Shown: piece after piece, positions 1 through 9,175 of the stretch
Layout of the letters: each line of letters starts with the position of its first letter
How positions within the stretch are numbered: position 1 is the first letter of the stretch
From: JBKDZR01 sp047971485
GTDB taxonomy: Bacteria; Pseudomonadota; Alphaproteobacteria; Rhodobacterales; Rhodobacteraceae
Reading direction: 5' to 3'
DNA: 19,283 bases
NCBI GenBank assembly: GCA_047971485.1
Contig: JBKDZR010000097.1
Span: 1 to 19,283 of the forward strand
The notes under the pieces: generated by a model
Seen by the model: only the letters and a program-made list of their open reading frames with translations
Databases searched by the model: none
What the model was told of the DNA's origin: nothing
Program-made: the position numbers and the translations under genes

Positions 1-1106
1 TGTCCGGCGACGTTCAGGATGTCGAGGTTTCGGCCACCACTGGCCAGGGGCTCGATGCCTTGCTGGAAGCGGTCGGCTTGCAGGCCGAGGTTCTGGAACT
101 GACGGCCAACCCGAAACGGGCCGCTCAGGGCGCGGTGATCGAGGCCCAGCTGGATGTTGGCCGCGGCCCCGTTGCCACGGTTCTCGTGCAAAACGGTACC
201 CTGCGTCAGGGCGATATCTTCGTCGTTGGCGAACAGTGGGGCAAGGTCCGGGCGATGGAAAGCGACCAGGGCAAACGCGTGAAAGAAGCGCGCCCCTCGG
301 TTCCCGTCGAGGTGTTGGGCCTGAATGGCACGCCCGAAGCCGGTGATGTGCTGAACGTGGTGGAAACCGAGGCCCAGGCCCGGGAAATCGCCGCGTATCG
401 TCAGCAGGCCGCCAAGGACAAGCGGGCCGCCGCCGGTGCCGCCACGACGCTGGAACAGATGCTGGCCAATGCCAAGGCCGATGAGAACGTCTCGGAACTG
501 CCCGTGCTGGTGAAAGCCGACGTGCAGGGTTCAGCCGAGGCGATCATCCAGGCGCTGGAAAAGATCGGCAACGAAGAGGTCCGCGTGCGCGTGCTGCATT
601 CTGGTGTCGGCGCGATCACCGAAACCGATATCGGCCTGGCCGAGGCCTCGGGCGCGCCGGTCATCGGCTTCAACGTCCGGGCGAATGCCCCGGCCCGCAA
701 CGCCGCCAACCAAAAGAGCGTCGAGATCCGCTATTACTCGGTGATCTACGATCTGGTCGATGACGTGAAAGCGGCGGCCTCTGGCCTGTTGTCCAACGAG
801 ATCCGCGAGAACTTTATCGGCTATGCTGAAATCAAGGAGGTCTTCAAGGTCTCTGGCGTGGGCAAGGTCGCCGGCTGTCTGGTTACCGAAGGGGTGGCCC
901 GCCGCTCCGCCGGTGTGCGCCTGCTGCGCGACAACGTTGTGATCCACGAGGGCACGCTGAAGACGCTCAAACGGTTCAAGGACGAGGTGGCCGAAGTCCA
1001 GTCTGGTCAGGAATGCGGTATGGCATTCGAGAATTACGACGATATCCGCCAGGGCGATGTCATCGAGATTTTCGAACGTCAGGAAGTGGAACGGTCGCTC
1101 AGCTGA
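1..1106 (+). CDS. infB: Translation initiation factor IF-2, C-terminal part (5' truncated by window)
   Basis: IF-2 is the cytosolic GTPase that places initiator fMet-tRNA on the 30S subunit and promotes subunit joining. The reading frame is open from base 3, so the gene starts before the window; about 367 residues are visible. They begin just after the G domain (DVQDVEVSATTGQGLDALLE), continue through the domain II beta-barrel (AQGAVIEAQLDVGRGPVATV), an alanine-rich linker, the IF2 domain III (LPVLVKADVQGSAEAI, then VLHSGVGAITETDI), and end in the tRNA-binding domain IV (KVAGCLVTEGVARRSAGVRLLRDN, ending FENYDDIRQGDVIEIFE). The TGA stop lies at 1104-1106. The apparent TTG start at base 60 is internal to the protein. 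A strong palindromic terminator follows 21 nt later, so nothing downstream seems co-transcribed; the E. coli-like rbfA partner is absent here. The family call is secure. Confidence 0.97.
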   Translation, partial: SGDVQDVEVSATTGQGLDALLEAVGLQAEVLELTANPKRAAQGAVIEAQLDVGRGPVATVLVQNGTLRQGDIFVVGEQWGKVRAMESDQGKRVKEARPSVPVEVLGLNGTPEAGDVLNVVETEAQAREIAAYRQQAAKDKRAAAGAATTLEQMLANAKADENVSELPVLVKADVQGSAEAIIQALEKIGNEEVRVRVLHSGVGAITETDIGLAEASGAPVIGFNVRANAPARNAANQKSVEIRYYSVIYDLVDDVKAAASGLLSNEIRENFIGYAEIKEVFKVSGVGKVAGCLVTEGVARRSAGVRLLRDNVVIHEGTLKTLKRFKDEVAEVQSGQECGMAFENYDDIRQGDVIEIFERQEVERSLS

Positions 1107-1112
1107 GCGACC
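1093..1112. repeat. 20-nt perfect palindrome across the infB stop codon
   Basis: Bases 1093-1102 (GGTCGCTCAG) are the exact reverse complement of 1103-1112. The infB TGA stop (1104-1106) sits inside the right arm. It lies 15 nt before the larger terminator palindrome. It could add an mRNA 3'-end hairpin, or it may be an accident of GC-rich coding sequence; no T-run follows it. Confidence 0.6.
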
Positions 1113-1127
1113 ATTTCCCAGCCCTGT

Positions 1128-1173
1128 CACAACAAAAGGCCGCAGATCCCGGGATCTGCGGCCTTTTGTTGTG
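1128..1173. terminator. Rho-independent, bidirectional terminator behind infB
   Basis: A perfect 46-nt palindrome: two 23-nt arms (1128-1150 and 1151-1173) meeting at CCCGGG, with the core GGCCGCAGATCCC. Within each strand the GC-rich stem is followed by TTTTGTTGTG, so it can act in both directions: for infB on the plus strand, and as a backstop for the small minus-strand gene at 1321-1458. The arms pair fully, so the hairpin loop must open from the centre. Confidence 0.9.
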
Positions 1174-1190
1174 TTCAAAGATGTTGGGTC

Positions 1191-1243
1191 ACAGCATGTT
1201 GCACAAAACTGGGTACCGGTTTTGTGCTTCTCGAACATGCGGT
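1191..1243. repeat. Bulged double-stem intergenic repeat element
   Basis: The inner stem is GCACAAAAC (1201-1209) with GTTTTGTGC (1219-1227), extended by a T-G wobble and two G-C pairs to a GTA loop. The outer stem is GCATGTT (1194-1200) with AACATGC (1234-1240), leaving a one-sided six-base bulge (TTCTCG, 1228-1233). From memory, this design (GCATG outer stem, CAAAAC..GTTTTG inner stem, asymmetric bulge) resembles short palindromic intergenic repeats scattered in rhizobial genomes. It carries no protein gene that I can support. It could instead be a structured RNA element. Confidence 0.6.
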
Positions 1244-1246
1244 GTA

Positions 1247-1297
1247 AAAGACTTGGGGCGTGTCGTGTGAATGCGAATGAACGCGACACGCCCAAAG
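1247..1297 (-). terminator. Terminator of the small minus-strand gene
   Basis: The two arms 1253-1265 and 1284-1295 pair through GGGCGTGTCG/CGACACGCCC with an 18-nt loop. Read on the minus strand the stem is followed by CAAGTCTTTT, an acceptable T-rich tract. It begins about 25 nt past the stop codon of the 45-residue gene, so it most likely ends that transcript. Confidence 0.7.
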
Positions 1298-1303
1298 ACA
1301 ATG

Positions 1304-1344
1304 CCTGTGTCAGGTTTTCCTTACGCCGCGCGGCTTGACACAGG
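1304..1344. repeat. Inverted repeat overlapping the 3' end of the small gene
   Basis: CCTGTGTCA (1304-1312) and TGACACAGG (1336-1344) are exact 9-nt inverted copies around a 23-nt loop. The right arm lies inside the last codons of the 45-residue gene and the left arm lies past its stop. With the adjacent terminator hairpin it would make a two-hairpin mRNA end. Confidence 0.55.
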
Positions 1345-1458
1345 AAACCCTTCAAAGATCTTTTGTCCCACCTGAACCACGATTTTCCCGTCGTTCAGCG
1401 CACGAACGAAAGTCCCCTGGACTGAAATGCATGTTCCCAACATGATCGTCCTAAGCAT
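1321..1458 (-). CDS. Small conserved-looking protein, 45 residues, unknown function
   Basis: An ATG at 1458-1456 opens a 45-codon frame that ends in TAA at 1323-1321. The protein begins MLRTIMLGTCISVQGTFVRA and ends FPVSSRAA; the middle reads LNDGKIVVQVGQKIFEG, like a short beta-hairpin rich in V, G and K. It has one cysteine (residue 10) and no obvious membrane segment. A GGGGG tract lies about 8 nt upstream of the ATG, an AT-rich stretch with TATATT lies farther up, and a terminator hairpin follows. An ATG at residue 6 is an alternative start. I do not recognise a family with certainty, though I have an impression of similar tiny proteins in Rhodobacteraceae. The complete set of expression signals is the main argument that it is real. 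Confidence 0.65.
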   Translation of the reverse strand: MLRTIMLGTCISVQGTFVRALNDGKIVVQVGQKIFEGFPVSSRAA

Positions 1459-1492
1459 GGTTCTACCCCCAATTTTGCTCCTCGCAGATCCA

Positions 1493-1498
1493 AATATA
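1493..1498 (-). promoter_or_regulatory. Probable -10 element for the 45-residue gene
   Basis: On the minus strand TATATT occurs about 35 nt before the ATG at 1458, inside an AT-rich run (about 1485-1600) that stands out from the GC-rich surroundings. I find no good -35 hexamer at 16-18 nt, so the assignment is tentative. The rest of the run to 1642 shows only GAAAAATTTTTC (a 12-nt palindrome near 1575) and no gene. Confidence 0.35.
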
Positions 1499-1642
1499 GT
1501 TAATTAATTTTTGCATTTCATTAATAAAAACATCACAAAATCCAGTATTTCGCCCAAAATGCAGGCGAGACAGGGAAAAATTTTTCAAAAACTTAAGCGG
1601 AGGCGGTGAAACTTTGTTGCGCGGCGGAATCCGACCCACGAA

Positions 1643-2041
1643 TCACAGCAGGTCCCGAATCACCGGGATCAGGGGCAGGTCAGCCGCCGGCATCGGATAG
1701 TCACGCAGGGCGTTGGGCCGCACCCAGGCCAGGGTCTGCCCTTCGCGGGCCGTCAGGATCCCATCCCATTTGCGGCAGACAAAAACCGGCATCAGCAGGT
1801 GAAAATCGTCATAGCCATGCGAGGCAAAGCTGAGCGGCGCCAGGCAACTGGCCCAGGTGTCGATGCCCAGTTCCTCGTGCAATTCGCGGATCAGGGCGGC
1901 CTCGGGGGTTTCGCCCGGTTCGACCTTGCCACCGGGGAATTCCCACAGGCCAGCCATGGATTTGCCCTCGGGGCGTTGGGCCAGAAGGACGCGGCCATCC
2001 GCGTCCACCAGCACCACCGCCGAGACCAGCACCAGCTTCAC
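1643..2041 (-). CDS. mutT: MutT-like (d)NTP pyrophosphohydrolase, Nudix family
   Basis: A 132-residue Nudix hydrolase of the type that cleans oxidised nucleotides such as 8-oxo-dGTP, releasing pyrophosphate. The full Nudix box lies at residues 38-60 (GKVEPGETPEAAL, then RELHEELGI), preceded by GLWEFPGG, the usual MutT lead-in. Length is normal for MutT. I chose GTG at 2041-2039, giving MKLVLVSAVV, because it overlaps the argJ stop as GTGA; an upstream frame to 2095 would invade argJ and add residues the family lacks. The 4-nt overlap suggests translational coupling as last gene of the isomerase-argJ-mutT operon. MutT is the best guess, but an exact substrate cannot be read from sequence. Confidence 0.9.
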   Translation of the reverse strand: MKLVLVSAVVLVDADGRVLLAQRPEGKSMAGLWEFPGGKVEPGETPEAALIRELHEELGIDTWASCLAPLSFASHGYDDFHLLMPVFVCRKWDGILTAREGQTLAWVRPNALRDYPMPAADLPLIPVIRDLL

Positions 2042-3282
2042 GACCGGTAATCCGCGTTGATCGAGATATAGCCGTGGGTCAGATCGCAGGTCCACATTAC
2101 GGCTTGCCCGCTGCCCAACCCCAGATCGACATTGAGGGTGATCTCGGGCTTGCGCATGCAGGCAGCCCCCTGTTCTTCGCGGTAAGACGGCGCAACCCAG
2201 CCGTTTTCGGCCACCAGGATATCGCCGAAGCGGATGGACAGACGATCGCGGTCAGCCTCGGCCCCGGACTTTCCCACCGCCATGACAACGCGGCCCCAGT
2301 TGGGATCCTCGCCGGCGATAGCGGTCTTGACCAGGGGCGAGTTGGCGATGGCCCCTGCCACCTTGCGGGCATCCGTATCGCTAACCGCACCCGTCACGTT
2401 GACGGTAACGAATTTCGTCGCTCCTTCGCCATCGCGGACCACCTGATGGGCCAGATCCAGCATGACGCCGTGCAGCGCGGCCTCAAAGGCCACAGTTTCA
2501 AGGCTGCCCTCGGTCAGGACCGGACCAACCTTGCCCGTGGCGCCCATCAGCAGCGTGTCCGAGGTCGAGGTGTCGCTGTCCACGGTGATGCAGTTGAAGG
2601 TCCGATCCGTCAGGCGCCCCAGCATCGGCTGCAACACATCCCCGGCGATCCGCGCATCGGTGAAGATATAGACCAGCATGGTGGCCATATCCGGCGCGAT
2701 CATGCCTGATCCTTTGGCAATCCCGGCGATATGGATGGCCTCGCCCCCCAGGGTCAGGGTGGTGCCTGCACCCTTGGGGAAGGTGTCGGTGGTCATGATC
2801 GCGCGGGCGGCTTCGGCCAAGCGGTCTGGGGCCAGCGCGGCGGCGGTGTCCTTCAGAACGGCGGTGATCCGGTCATGGGGCAGGGCCTCGCCGATCACAC
2901 CGGTGGAGGAGGAAAACACCCGGTCCTCGGGCACACCGGTGGCCGCGGCCGTGGCCGCCGTAACAGCGGCAGTGGCCAGCGCCCCATTGCAGCCAGTGAA
3001 GGCGTTGGCATTGCCCGAGTTGACGATGATCGCCGCCGGCGCATCAGGGGCGGCGGGGCGGGCCAGCTTGGCCTCGCAGTCCAGCACAGGGGCGGATCGC
3101 GTGGCCGAACGCGTGGTCACCCCTGCCATGGTTGTGCCCGGGTCGAGGACCGCCAGCATGACATCGGCACGCCCCTTGTAGCGCACCCCTGCCTCAGCCG
3201 TGGCGAGGCGCAGGCCGGCAACGGGGGGCAGATCGGGGAACGCGGCCGGGGCCAGCGGCGAAACCTTGGGATCTGCGGCCAT
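2038..3282 (-). CDS. argJ: Glutamate N-acetyltransferase / amino-acid acetyltransferase ArgJ
   Basis: ArgJ moves the acetyl group from N-acetylornithine to glutamate in the cyclic arginine pathway; bifunctional members also use acetyl-CoA to make N-acetylglutamate. The 414-residue protein carries the self-cleavage signature KGSGMIAPDMATML; cleavage is expected between Ala200 and Thr201, Thr201 becoming the N-terminal nucleophile of the beta chain. VNSGNANAFTG and GEDPNWGRV are further family motifs, and the C-terminus reads GYISINADYRS. I chose ATG at 3282, which starts one base after the stop of the preceding isomerase gene and has AGGG about 10 nt upstream; a TTG at 3300 would add six residues. 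Whether it is mono- or bifunctional cannot be told here. Confidence 0.96.
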   Translation of the reverse strand: MAADPKVSPLAPAAFPDLPPVAGLRLATAEAGVRYKGRADVMLAVLDPGTTMAGVTTRSATRSAPVLDCEAKLARPAAPDAPAAIIVNSGNANAFTGCNGALATAAVTAATAAATGVPEDRVFSSSTGVIGEALPHDRITAVLKDTAAALAPDRLAEAARAIMTTDTFPKGAGTTLTLGGEAIHIAGIAKGSGMIAPDMATMLVYIFTDARIAGDVLQPMLGRLTDRTFNCITVDSDTSTSDTLLMGATGKVGPVLTEGSLETVAFEAALHGVMLDLAHQVVRDGEGATKFVTVNVTGAVSDTDARKVAGAIANSPLVKTAIAGEDPNWGRVVMAVGKSGAEADRDRLSIRFGDILVAENGWVAPSYREEQGAACMRKPEITLNVDLGLGSGQAVMWTCDLTHGYISINADYRS

Positions 3283-3283
3283 G

Positions 3284-4189
3284 TCAGTCGCCCTGCACAA
3301 GCGCCGGATTGCTCAGGAAGGCCGGATCCAGCGTGGTCAGATCCACCTGATTGATCGTGCCGGCCTCTTGCAGTTCGGCCAGTCTCGCCTCAACTGCGGC
3401 GCGCTGAACCTGCACTTCAAGGGTCTGGCGGGCCTCGTCAAGGGTGGGGACTTCTTCGATCCGCGTTTCATTGAGCAGGATCACATGCCAGCCGAACTGG
3501 GTCTGGACCGGTTCCGACACATCGCCGGCTTGCATGTCCTTCAGCGCGTCTTCGAATTCGGGCACCATCGTGCCGGCGCTGAACCAGCCCAGATCGCCAC
3601 TGTTGGGGGCCGACGGACCGGTTGACCGTTCCCGGGCCAGGGCGGCAAAATCCGCGCCATCGGCCAGATCCGCAGCGATCTTCCGGGCCTCTTCCTCGGT
3701 CTCCACCAGGATATGGGCAGCATGGTATTCGGTGACCGGCTCGGCATTGGCGTAGGTCGTTTCATAAGCCGCAGCCAGGGCCTCATCGGTTACCGCCTCT
3801 TTCGAGATGCGGTCCATGGCCTCGCCCGCGCGCAGCGACCGGCGTTCGTTGTCCAGCGCAAGCCGGGCAATCAGCGACAGATCCCCGGCCTGTGCGGCCA
3901 GCAGTTCCTGCTGAACCGCCTGGGTCAACAACCCGCTCAGCAAGACGCCATCGGGATAGGCCTGATATTGCGCCGGCAGTTGCGCGCGCATCAGGATCAG
4001 GTTGCCGGCGGTGATCTCGGTGCCGTTCACTGTGGCCAGCACAGTATCGGCCGTGACCGTCACCATCGCGGTTTCAGGGGCCGGCACGGCCGGATCGGAG
4101 GCGTCGGCCGGGACTTCCTGCTGCGCCTGGATCGGGGCGGCCAGCAGCGCCAGCGCAGCGGCCAGCGGCAGGACAGGGCGGTTCAGCAT
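3284..4189 (-). CDS. Exported parvulin-type peptidylprolyl isomerase
   Basis: A 301-residue periplasmic folding factor that should catalyse cis-trans isomerisation at proline bonds. Residues 1-22 form a signal peptide (LPLAAALALLAAPIQA, cleavage before QQE). A SurA/PrsA-like N-terminal region follows, then a parvulin domain at about 153-243, marked by YHAAHILVETEEEA, SGDLGWFSAGTMVPEFEDA and QTQFGWHVILL, then a helical tail. No lipobox cysteine is present, so it is probably soluble. GGAAG sits 6-10 nt before the ATG. It is first in an operon with argJ (1-nt gap), and diverges from secA, so an export-related folding gene lies head to head with the export motor. The arginine link is probably positional rather than functional. 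Confidence 0.93.
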   Translation of the reverse strand: MLNRPVLPLAAALALLAAPIQAQQEVPADASDPAVPAPETAMVTVTADTVLATVNGTEITAGNLILMRAQLPAQYQAYPDGVLLSGLLTQAVQQELLAAQAGDLSLIARLALDNERRSLRAGEAMDRISKEAVTDEALAAAYETTYANAEPVTEYHAAHILVETEEEARKIAADLADGADFAALARERSTGPSAPNSGDLGWFSAGTMVPEFEDALKDMQAGDVSEPVQTQFGWHVILLNETRIEEVPTLDEARQTLEVQVQRAAVEARLAELQEAGTINQVDLTTLDPAFLSNPALVQGD

Positions 4190-4228
4190 GTTTCTTCCTT
4201 CGGTTCCGTCCCCCCACGGGGCGCGACG

Positions 4229-4257
4229 TTGACACTATCAAGGCCGCCCCTTACATC
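4229..4257 (+). promoter_or_regulatory. Candidate secA promoter
   Basis: TTGACA at 4229-4234, a 17-nt spacer, and TACATC at 4252-4257. The -35 matches the consensus exactly and the -10 is weak (3 of 6). It would leave a leader of about 105 nt before secA. Around and after it lies an imperfect CCGCCC..GGGCGG inverted pair (4245-4281) that could fold in the leader. I see no equally good promoter for the divergent isomerase gene. Confidence 0.5.
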
Positions 4258-4369
4258 GCGAACAAGCGAATGAGGGCGGTTCCCTTGGCCTTTTAGGATG
4301 TGCCCAGTGCCGCGGCAAGGCGGCCCCCGGACACGATCCGGTCAGGAACCTGAAAGAGCGGAGACGAAC

Positions 4370-7068
<2,699 letters not shown>

Positions 7069-7090
<22 letters not shown>

Positions 7091-7683
7091 TCCTCGTCCT
7101 CGCGGCGCTGGGGCCCGTGCCGCTTTTGGCACAAGAGGCCCCCTGCCCCGAGACGCTGAGGGTTCTCCAGTCCGAGGACCCTCAGTCGGTTGACCTGCGG
7201 CTGGACACCCCCTGCCGGCCCTATGAGGCGCTGACAATCACCTATGGCCCACTGGTGCTGCATGAAGAGGTCTCGGATCTCGGCACCCTGACGCTGCGCT
7301 TGCCCCGCCTGAACGGGGTGACCAGCTTGGATCTGCACGGAACCGGCCTGACCCTTTCGGCCGTATTGCCTGACGGGCCGATCGCGATGGTAACGGCGGT
7401 GGACTGGGGCGATGGTCCGGCCTGGGCGCAGGTGCACGTGCCCGGGGCCAGGCAGGATCAGCTGGGCTTTCACCCGGACGATGGTGCCGCGCATCTTGAT
7501 CTGGCCATCGGGGGAACGGCCCCCCCCGTCCTGATCGCCCCCTTGACCCCGCAAACCTGCGGCCAGGTCTTTTCGGCCACGGTCCTGCTGCCCGACCGAT
7601 CCCAGACCCTGCCCCTTGAGATGCGCATGCCCGACTGCGCCCAGGCCGAGACCGGGACAGTCACCCTCTCGCTGGGCCAATAA
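7069..7683 (+). CDS. Small exported protein with four cysteines, unknown function
   Basis: A 204-residue frame in +1 relation to secA. The TTG at 7069-7071, inside the last codons of secA, gives MPRPAGLILVLAALGPVPLLA followed by QEAP, a convincing signal peptide cleaved after Ala21. No other common start codon lies between it and the hydrophobic stretch. The mature part is beta-rich and holds exactly four cysteines (26, 49, 164, 190), a number that suits two disulfides in the periplasm. The middle carries LTLRLPRLNGVTSLDLHGTG and VDWGDGPAWAQVHVPG. I do not recognise the family. The overlap with secA suggests translational coupling. Start choice is the weakest point, since I see no strong ribosome binding site. 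Confidence 0.72.
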
Positions 7684-7689
7684 CCGGGA

Positions 7690-8172
7690 TCACAGCCTGT
7701 CAGCGAATTCCGCCATGACACGCACATAGATCTCGCGTTTGAACGGCACGATCGACGCGATCAGATCCTGCGGGGCCATCCATTGCCAGCGCTCGAATTC
7801 CGGGTGCTTGCCGTCGATCTTGATGTCCGCGTCGGTACCGGAAAATCGCAGCAGAAACCATATTTGCTTTTGCCCGCGATACCGGCCCTTCCAAATCTTG
7901 CCGATCAGATGCGCCGGCAGATCGTAGGACAGCCAGTCAGCCGTCCGTGTCTCGACCTGCACCTTATCCGCCGTAACACCCGTTTCTTCCCACAACTCGC
8001 GCAAGGCGGCCGCTTCGGGATCCTCGCCGGCGTCAATCCCCCCCTGCGGCATCTGCCAGGCCTCACCGGGCGTGTCGATGCGCTGGCCGGCAAAGATCCG
8101 GCCCGCTGCATTGACCAGAACCACGCCCACACAGGGACGGTATGGCAGGGCGGCAAGATCCACGGATGTCAT
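7690..8172 (-). CDS. rppH: RNA pyrophosphohydrolase RppH (NudH)
   Basis: RppH removes pyrophosphate from 5'-triphosphorylated transcripts and so exposes them to RNase E-type decay. The 160-residue protein starts with the family's YRPCVGVVLVNAAGRIFAGQR (split here at residues 11-31), has WQMPQGGIDAGE, the Nudix box at 44-66 ending RELWEETGV, and the RppH-specific stretch GQKQIWFLLRF, with EFERWQWM near the end. These separate it from generic Nudix enzymes. GGAAG lies about 8 nt before the ATG. Its stop is only 6 nt from that of the convergent exported protein, with no visible terminator between them. In related genomes as I remember them it follows ctpA directly; here ctpA is 2.2 kb away. Confidence 0.95.
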   Translation of the reverse strand: MTSVDLAALPYRPCVGVVLVNAAGRIFAGQRIDTPGEAWQMPQGGIDAGEDPEAAALRELWEETGVTADKVQVETRTADWLSYDLPAHLIGKIWKGRYRGQKQIWFLLRFSGTDADIKIDGKHPEFERWQWMAPQDLIASIVPFKREIYVRVMAEFADRL

Positions 8173-8275
8173 CGGTCAGCTTCCTTTTGGTCCCTGCCGT
8201 TTTGCCCCCCGACCAGGCGAAGCGCAAGTCCCGGGGATCGGCTGGGGCAATTGCGAATGCGTGTCATAACCATTA

Positions 8276-8318
8276 TTGCATTGTTTTCATTGACACATTA
8301 AACATGCCTCCCTAAGCC
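8276..8318 (+). promoter_or_regulatory. Promoter region of the mntP riboswitch transcript
   Basis: Two overlapping solutions exist: TTGCAT (8276-8281), 17 nt, TAAACA (8299-8304); or TTGACA (8290-8295), 17 nt, TAAGCC (8313-8318). Both would start transcription just ahead of the riboswitch. The second has the perfect -35 but a poor -10. The region between rppH and here (8173-8275) shows no gene. Confidence 0.45.
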
Positions 8319-8319
8319 C

Positions 8320-8436
8320 CCCCCTATCGGGGAGTAGCGACCGCAGTTCAGCGGGGGCGTGTCAACATGCTCGCAGGGTGCATAAAAACCTGCGTGGCGC
8401 GTCCAGCCTTGGGGCCTTGCAAGACCGTGGCGACGG
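8320..8436 (+). ncRNA. yybP-ykoY manganese riboswitch
   Basis: The leader holds the hallmark strings of this Mn2+-sensing aptamer in the right order: GGGGAGTAGC (8329-8338), GTCAACATGC (8361-8370) and GCAAGACC (8419-8426). Between them are a CCGC/GCGG tip hairpin (8341-8354) and CGCAGG/CCTGCG (8372-8394). It lies directly upstream of mntP, the gene this riboswitch commonly controls, where Mn2+ binding is known to turn expression on. The identification rests on motif recognition and context, not a covariance model. Confidence 0.88.
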
Positions 8437-8490
8437 GACTCTGCGGGCGGGGTCCGTCCGTCGCCCGGTTCAGCCCATCGGAGATCAGAA
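8431..8490 (+). promoter_or_regulatory. Riboswitch expression platform and mntP ribosome binding site
   Basis: CGACGG (8431-8436) can pair with CCGTCG (8458-8463), with inner GAC/GTC pairing. The left arm touches the 3' side of the aptamer, so ligand state could change this hairpin. No T-run follows, so the control is more likely at translation: the Shine-Dalgarno GGAG sits at 8480-8483, seven bases before the mntP ATG. The switching partner is inferred only. Confidence 0.5.
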
Positions 8491-9051
8491 ATGTCCCCTG
8501 TCACCATCGGCCTTTTGGCCGTCAGCATGTCTGTTGACGCCTTTATCGCTGCGCTTGGCCGCGGCGCCAGCCACCAAACCCGCGGCCTGGCCAATGCGCT
8601 GAAAATCGGCGCCGTCTTTGGCCTGGTCGAGGCGATCACCCCGCTGGTCGGCTGGGCCTTCGGCATGGCTGCCAGCCAATATGTGCAGTTGTTCGATCAC
8701 TGGATCGCCTTTGGGCTGCTGACCGGGGTTGGGCTGCGGATGATCTTTCACGCCCTCTCCCGATCCGAGGATGCCCCCCGCCCGACAGGATCGCCGCTGG
8801 CCCTGCTGGCCACGGCCATCGGCACCTCAATCGACGCGATGGCGGTGGGCGTCTCCCTGGCCTTTCTGGAGGTTAACATCGTCATCATCGCCGCCGCAAT
8901 CGGCATGGCCACCCTTGTCCTCAGCGCGACCGGAACCTTGGCCGGGCGTTTCATCGGGCGCCGCTTTGGCAAGATCGCCGAAGTCCTGGGCGGGCTGGTT
9001 CTATCCGGAATGGGGATCACCATCCTGTTCGACCACATGCAGGTCCTGTGA
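8491..9051 (+). CDS. mntP: Manganese efflux pump MntP
   Basis: A 186-residue inner-membrane protein of the MntP family that exports Mn2+. It is almost entirely hydrophobic, with about six membrane segments arranged as two repeats. Each repeat has a charged signature: MSVDAFIAALGRG near the N-terminus and TSIDAMAVGVS near the middle, whose buried Asp residues are thought to handle the metal. Length fits the family. The ATG at 8491 follows the riboswitch and a GGAG site. Mn2+ excess should raise its expression through the leader RNA. A 124-nt gap separates it from the next gene, which has its own promoter. Confidence 0.95.
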   Translation: MSPVTIGLLAVSMSVDAFIAALGRGASHQTRGLANALKIGAVFGLVEAITPLVGWAFGMAASQYVQLFDHWIAFGLLTGVGLRMIFHALSRSEDAPRPTGSPLALLATAIGTSIDAMAVGVSLAFLEVNIVIIAAAIGMATLVLSATGTLAGRFIGRRFGKIAEVLGGLVLSGMGITILFDHMQVL

Positions 9052-9125
9052 CGACAAGCCGGCCCCCGGGACAGCATGAAAGCGCCAAAAGCGACATGGG
9101 CACGCCGACTGGTCTTGCATCCGGC

Positions 9126-9155
9126 TTACAACTGTGTAACCAACACACATACAAA
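9126..9155 (+). promoter_or_regulatory. Rrf2 gene promoter with pseudo-palindromic operator
   Basis: TTACAA (9126-9131) and TACAAA (9150-9155) are spaced 18 nt apart and could be -35 and -10. The spacer contains TGTGTAACCAACACA (9133-9147), with TGTGT/ACACA arms. Its reverse complement matches the operator before the flavoprotein gene at 11 of 15 positions. A repressor bound there would block RNA polymerase, which suggests autoregulation. Promoter hexamers are modest matches. Confidence 0.5.
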
Positions 9156-9175
9156 TTAACCCCCGAGGGATTCCC

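Noticed and set aside
1013..1338. Two plus-strand frames over the infB end and the intergenic region
   Set aside because: They translate the terminator palindrome and the hairpin repeats, and overlap the better-supported minus-strand small gene.
531..1355. 274-codon minus-strand frame opposite infB and its terminator
   Set aside because: It reads through the infB antisense strand, the perfect palindrome and the repeat element; no ribosome binding site or recognisable domain.
2731..3354. 207-codon plus-strand frame opposite argJ
   Set aside because: Glycine/arginine-rich antisense composition; argJ on the other strand has its full family signature.
4245..4281. Imperfect CCGCCC/GGGCGG pair in the secA leader as a riboswitch or SecM-like control
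   Set aside because: Short, imperfect, with no arrest-peptide frame or known motif; kept only as a remark under the secA promoter.
9052..9125. Possible terminator or small gene between mntP and the Rrf2 gene
   Set aside because: No stem with a T-run and no frame with a ribosome binding site was found.
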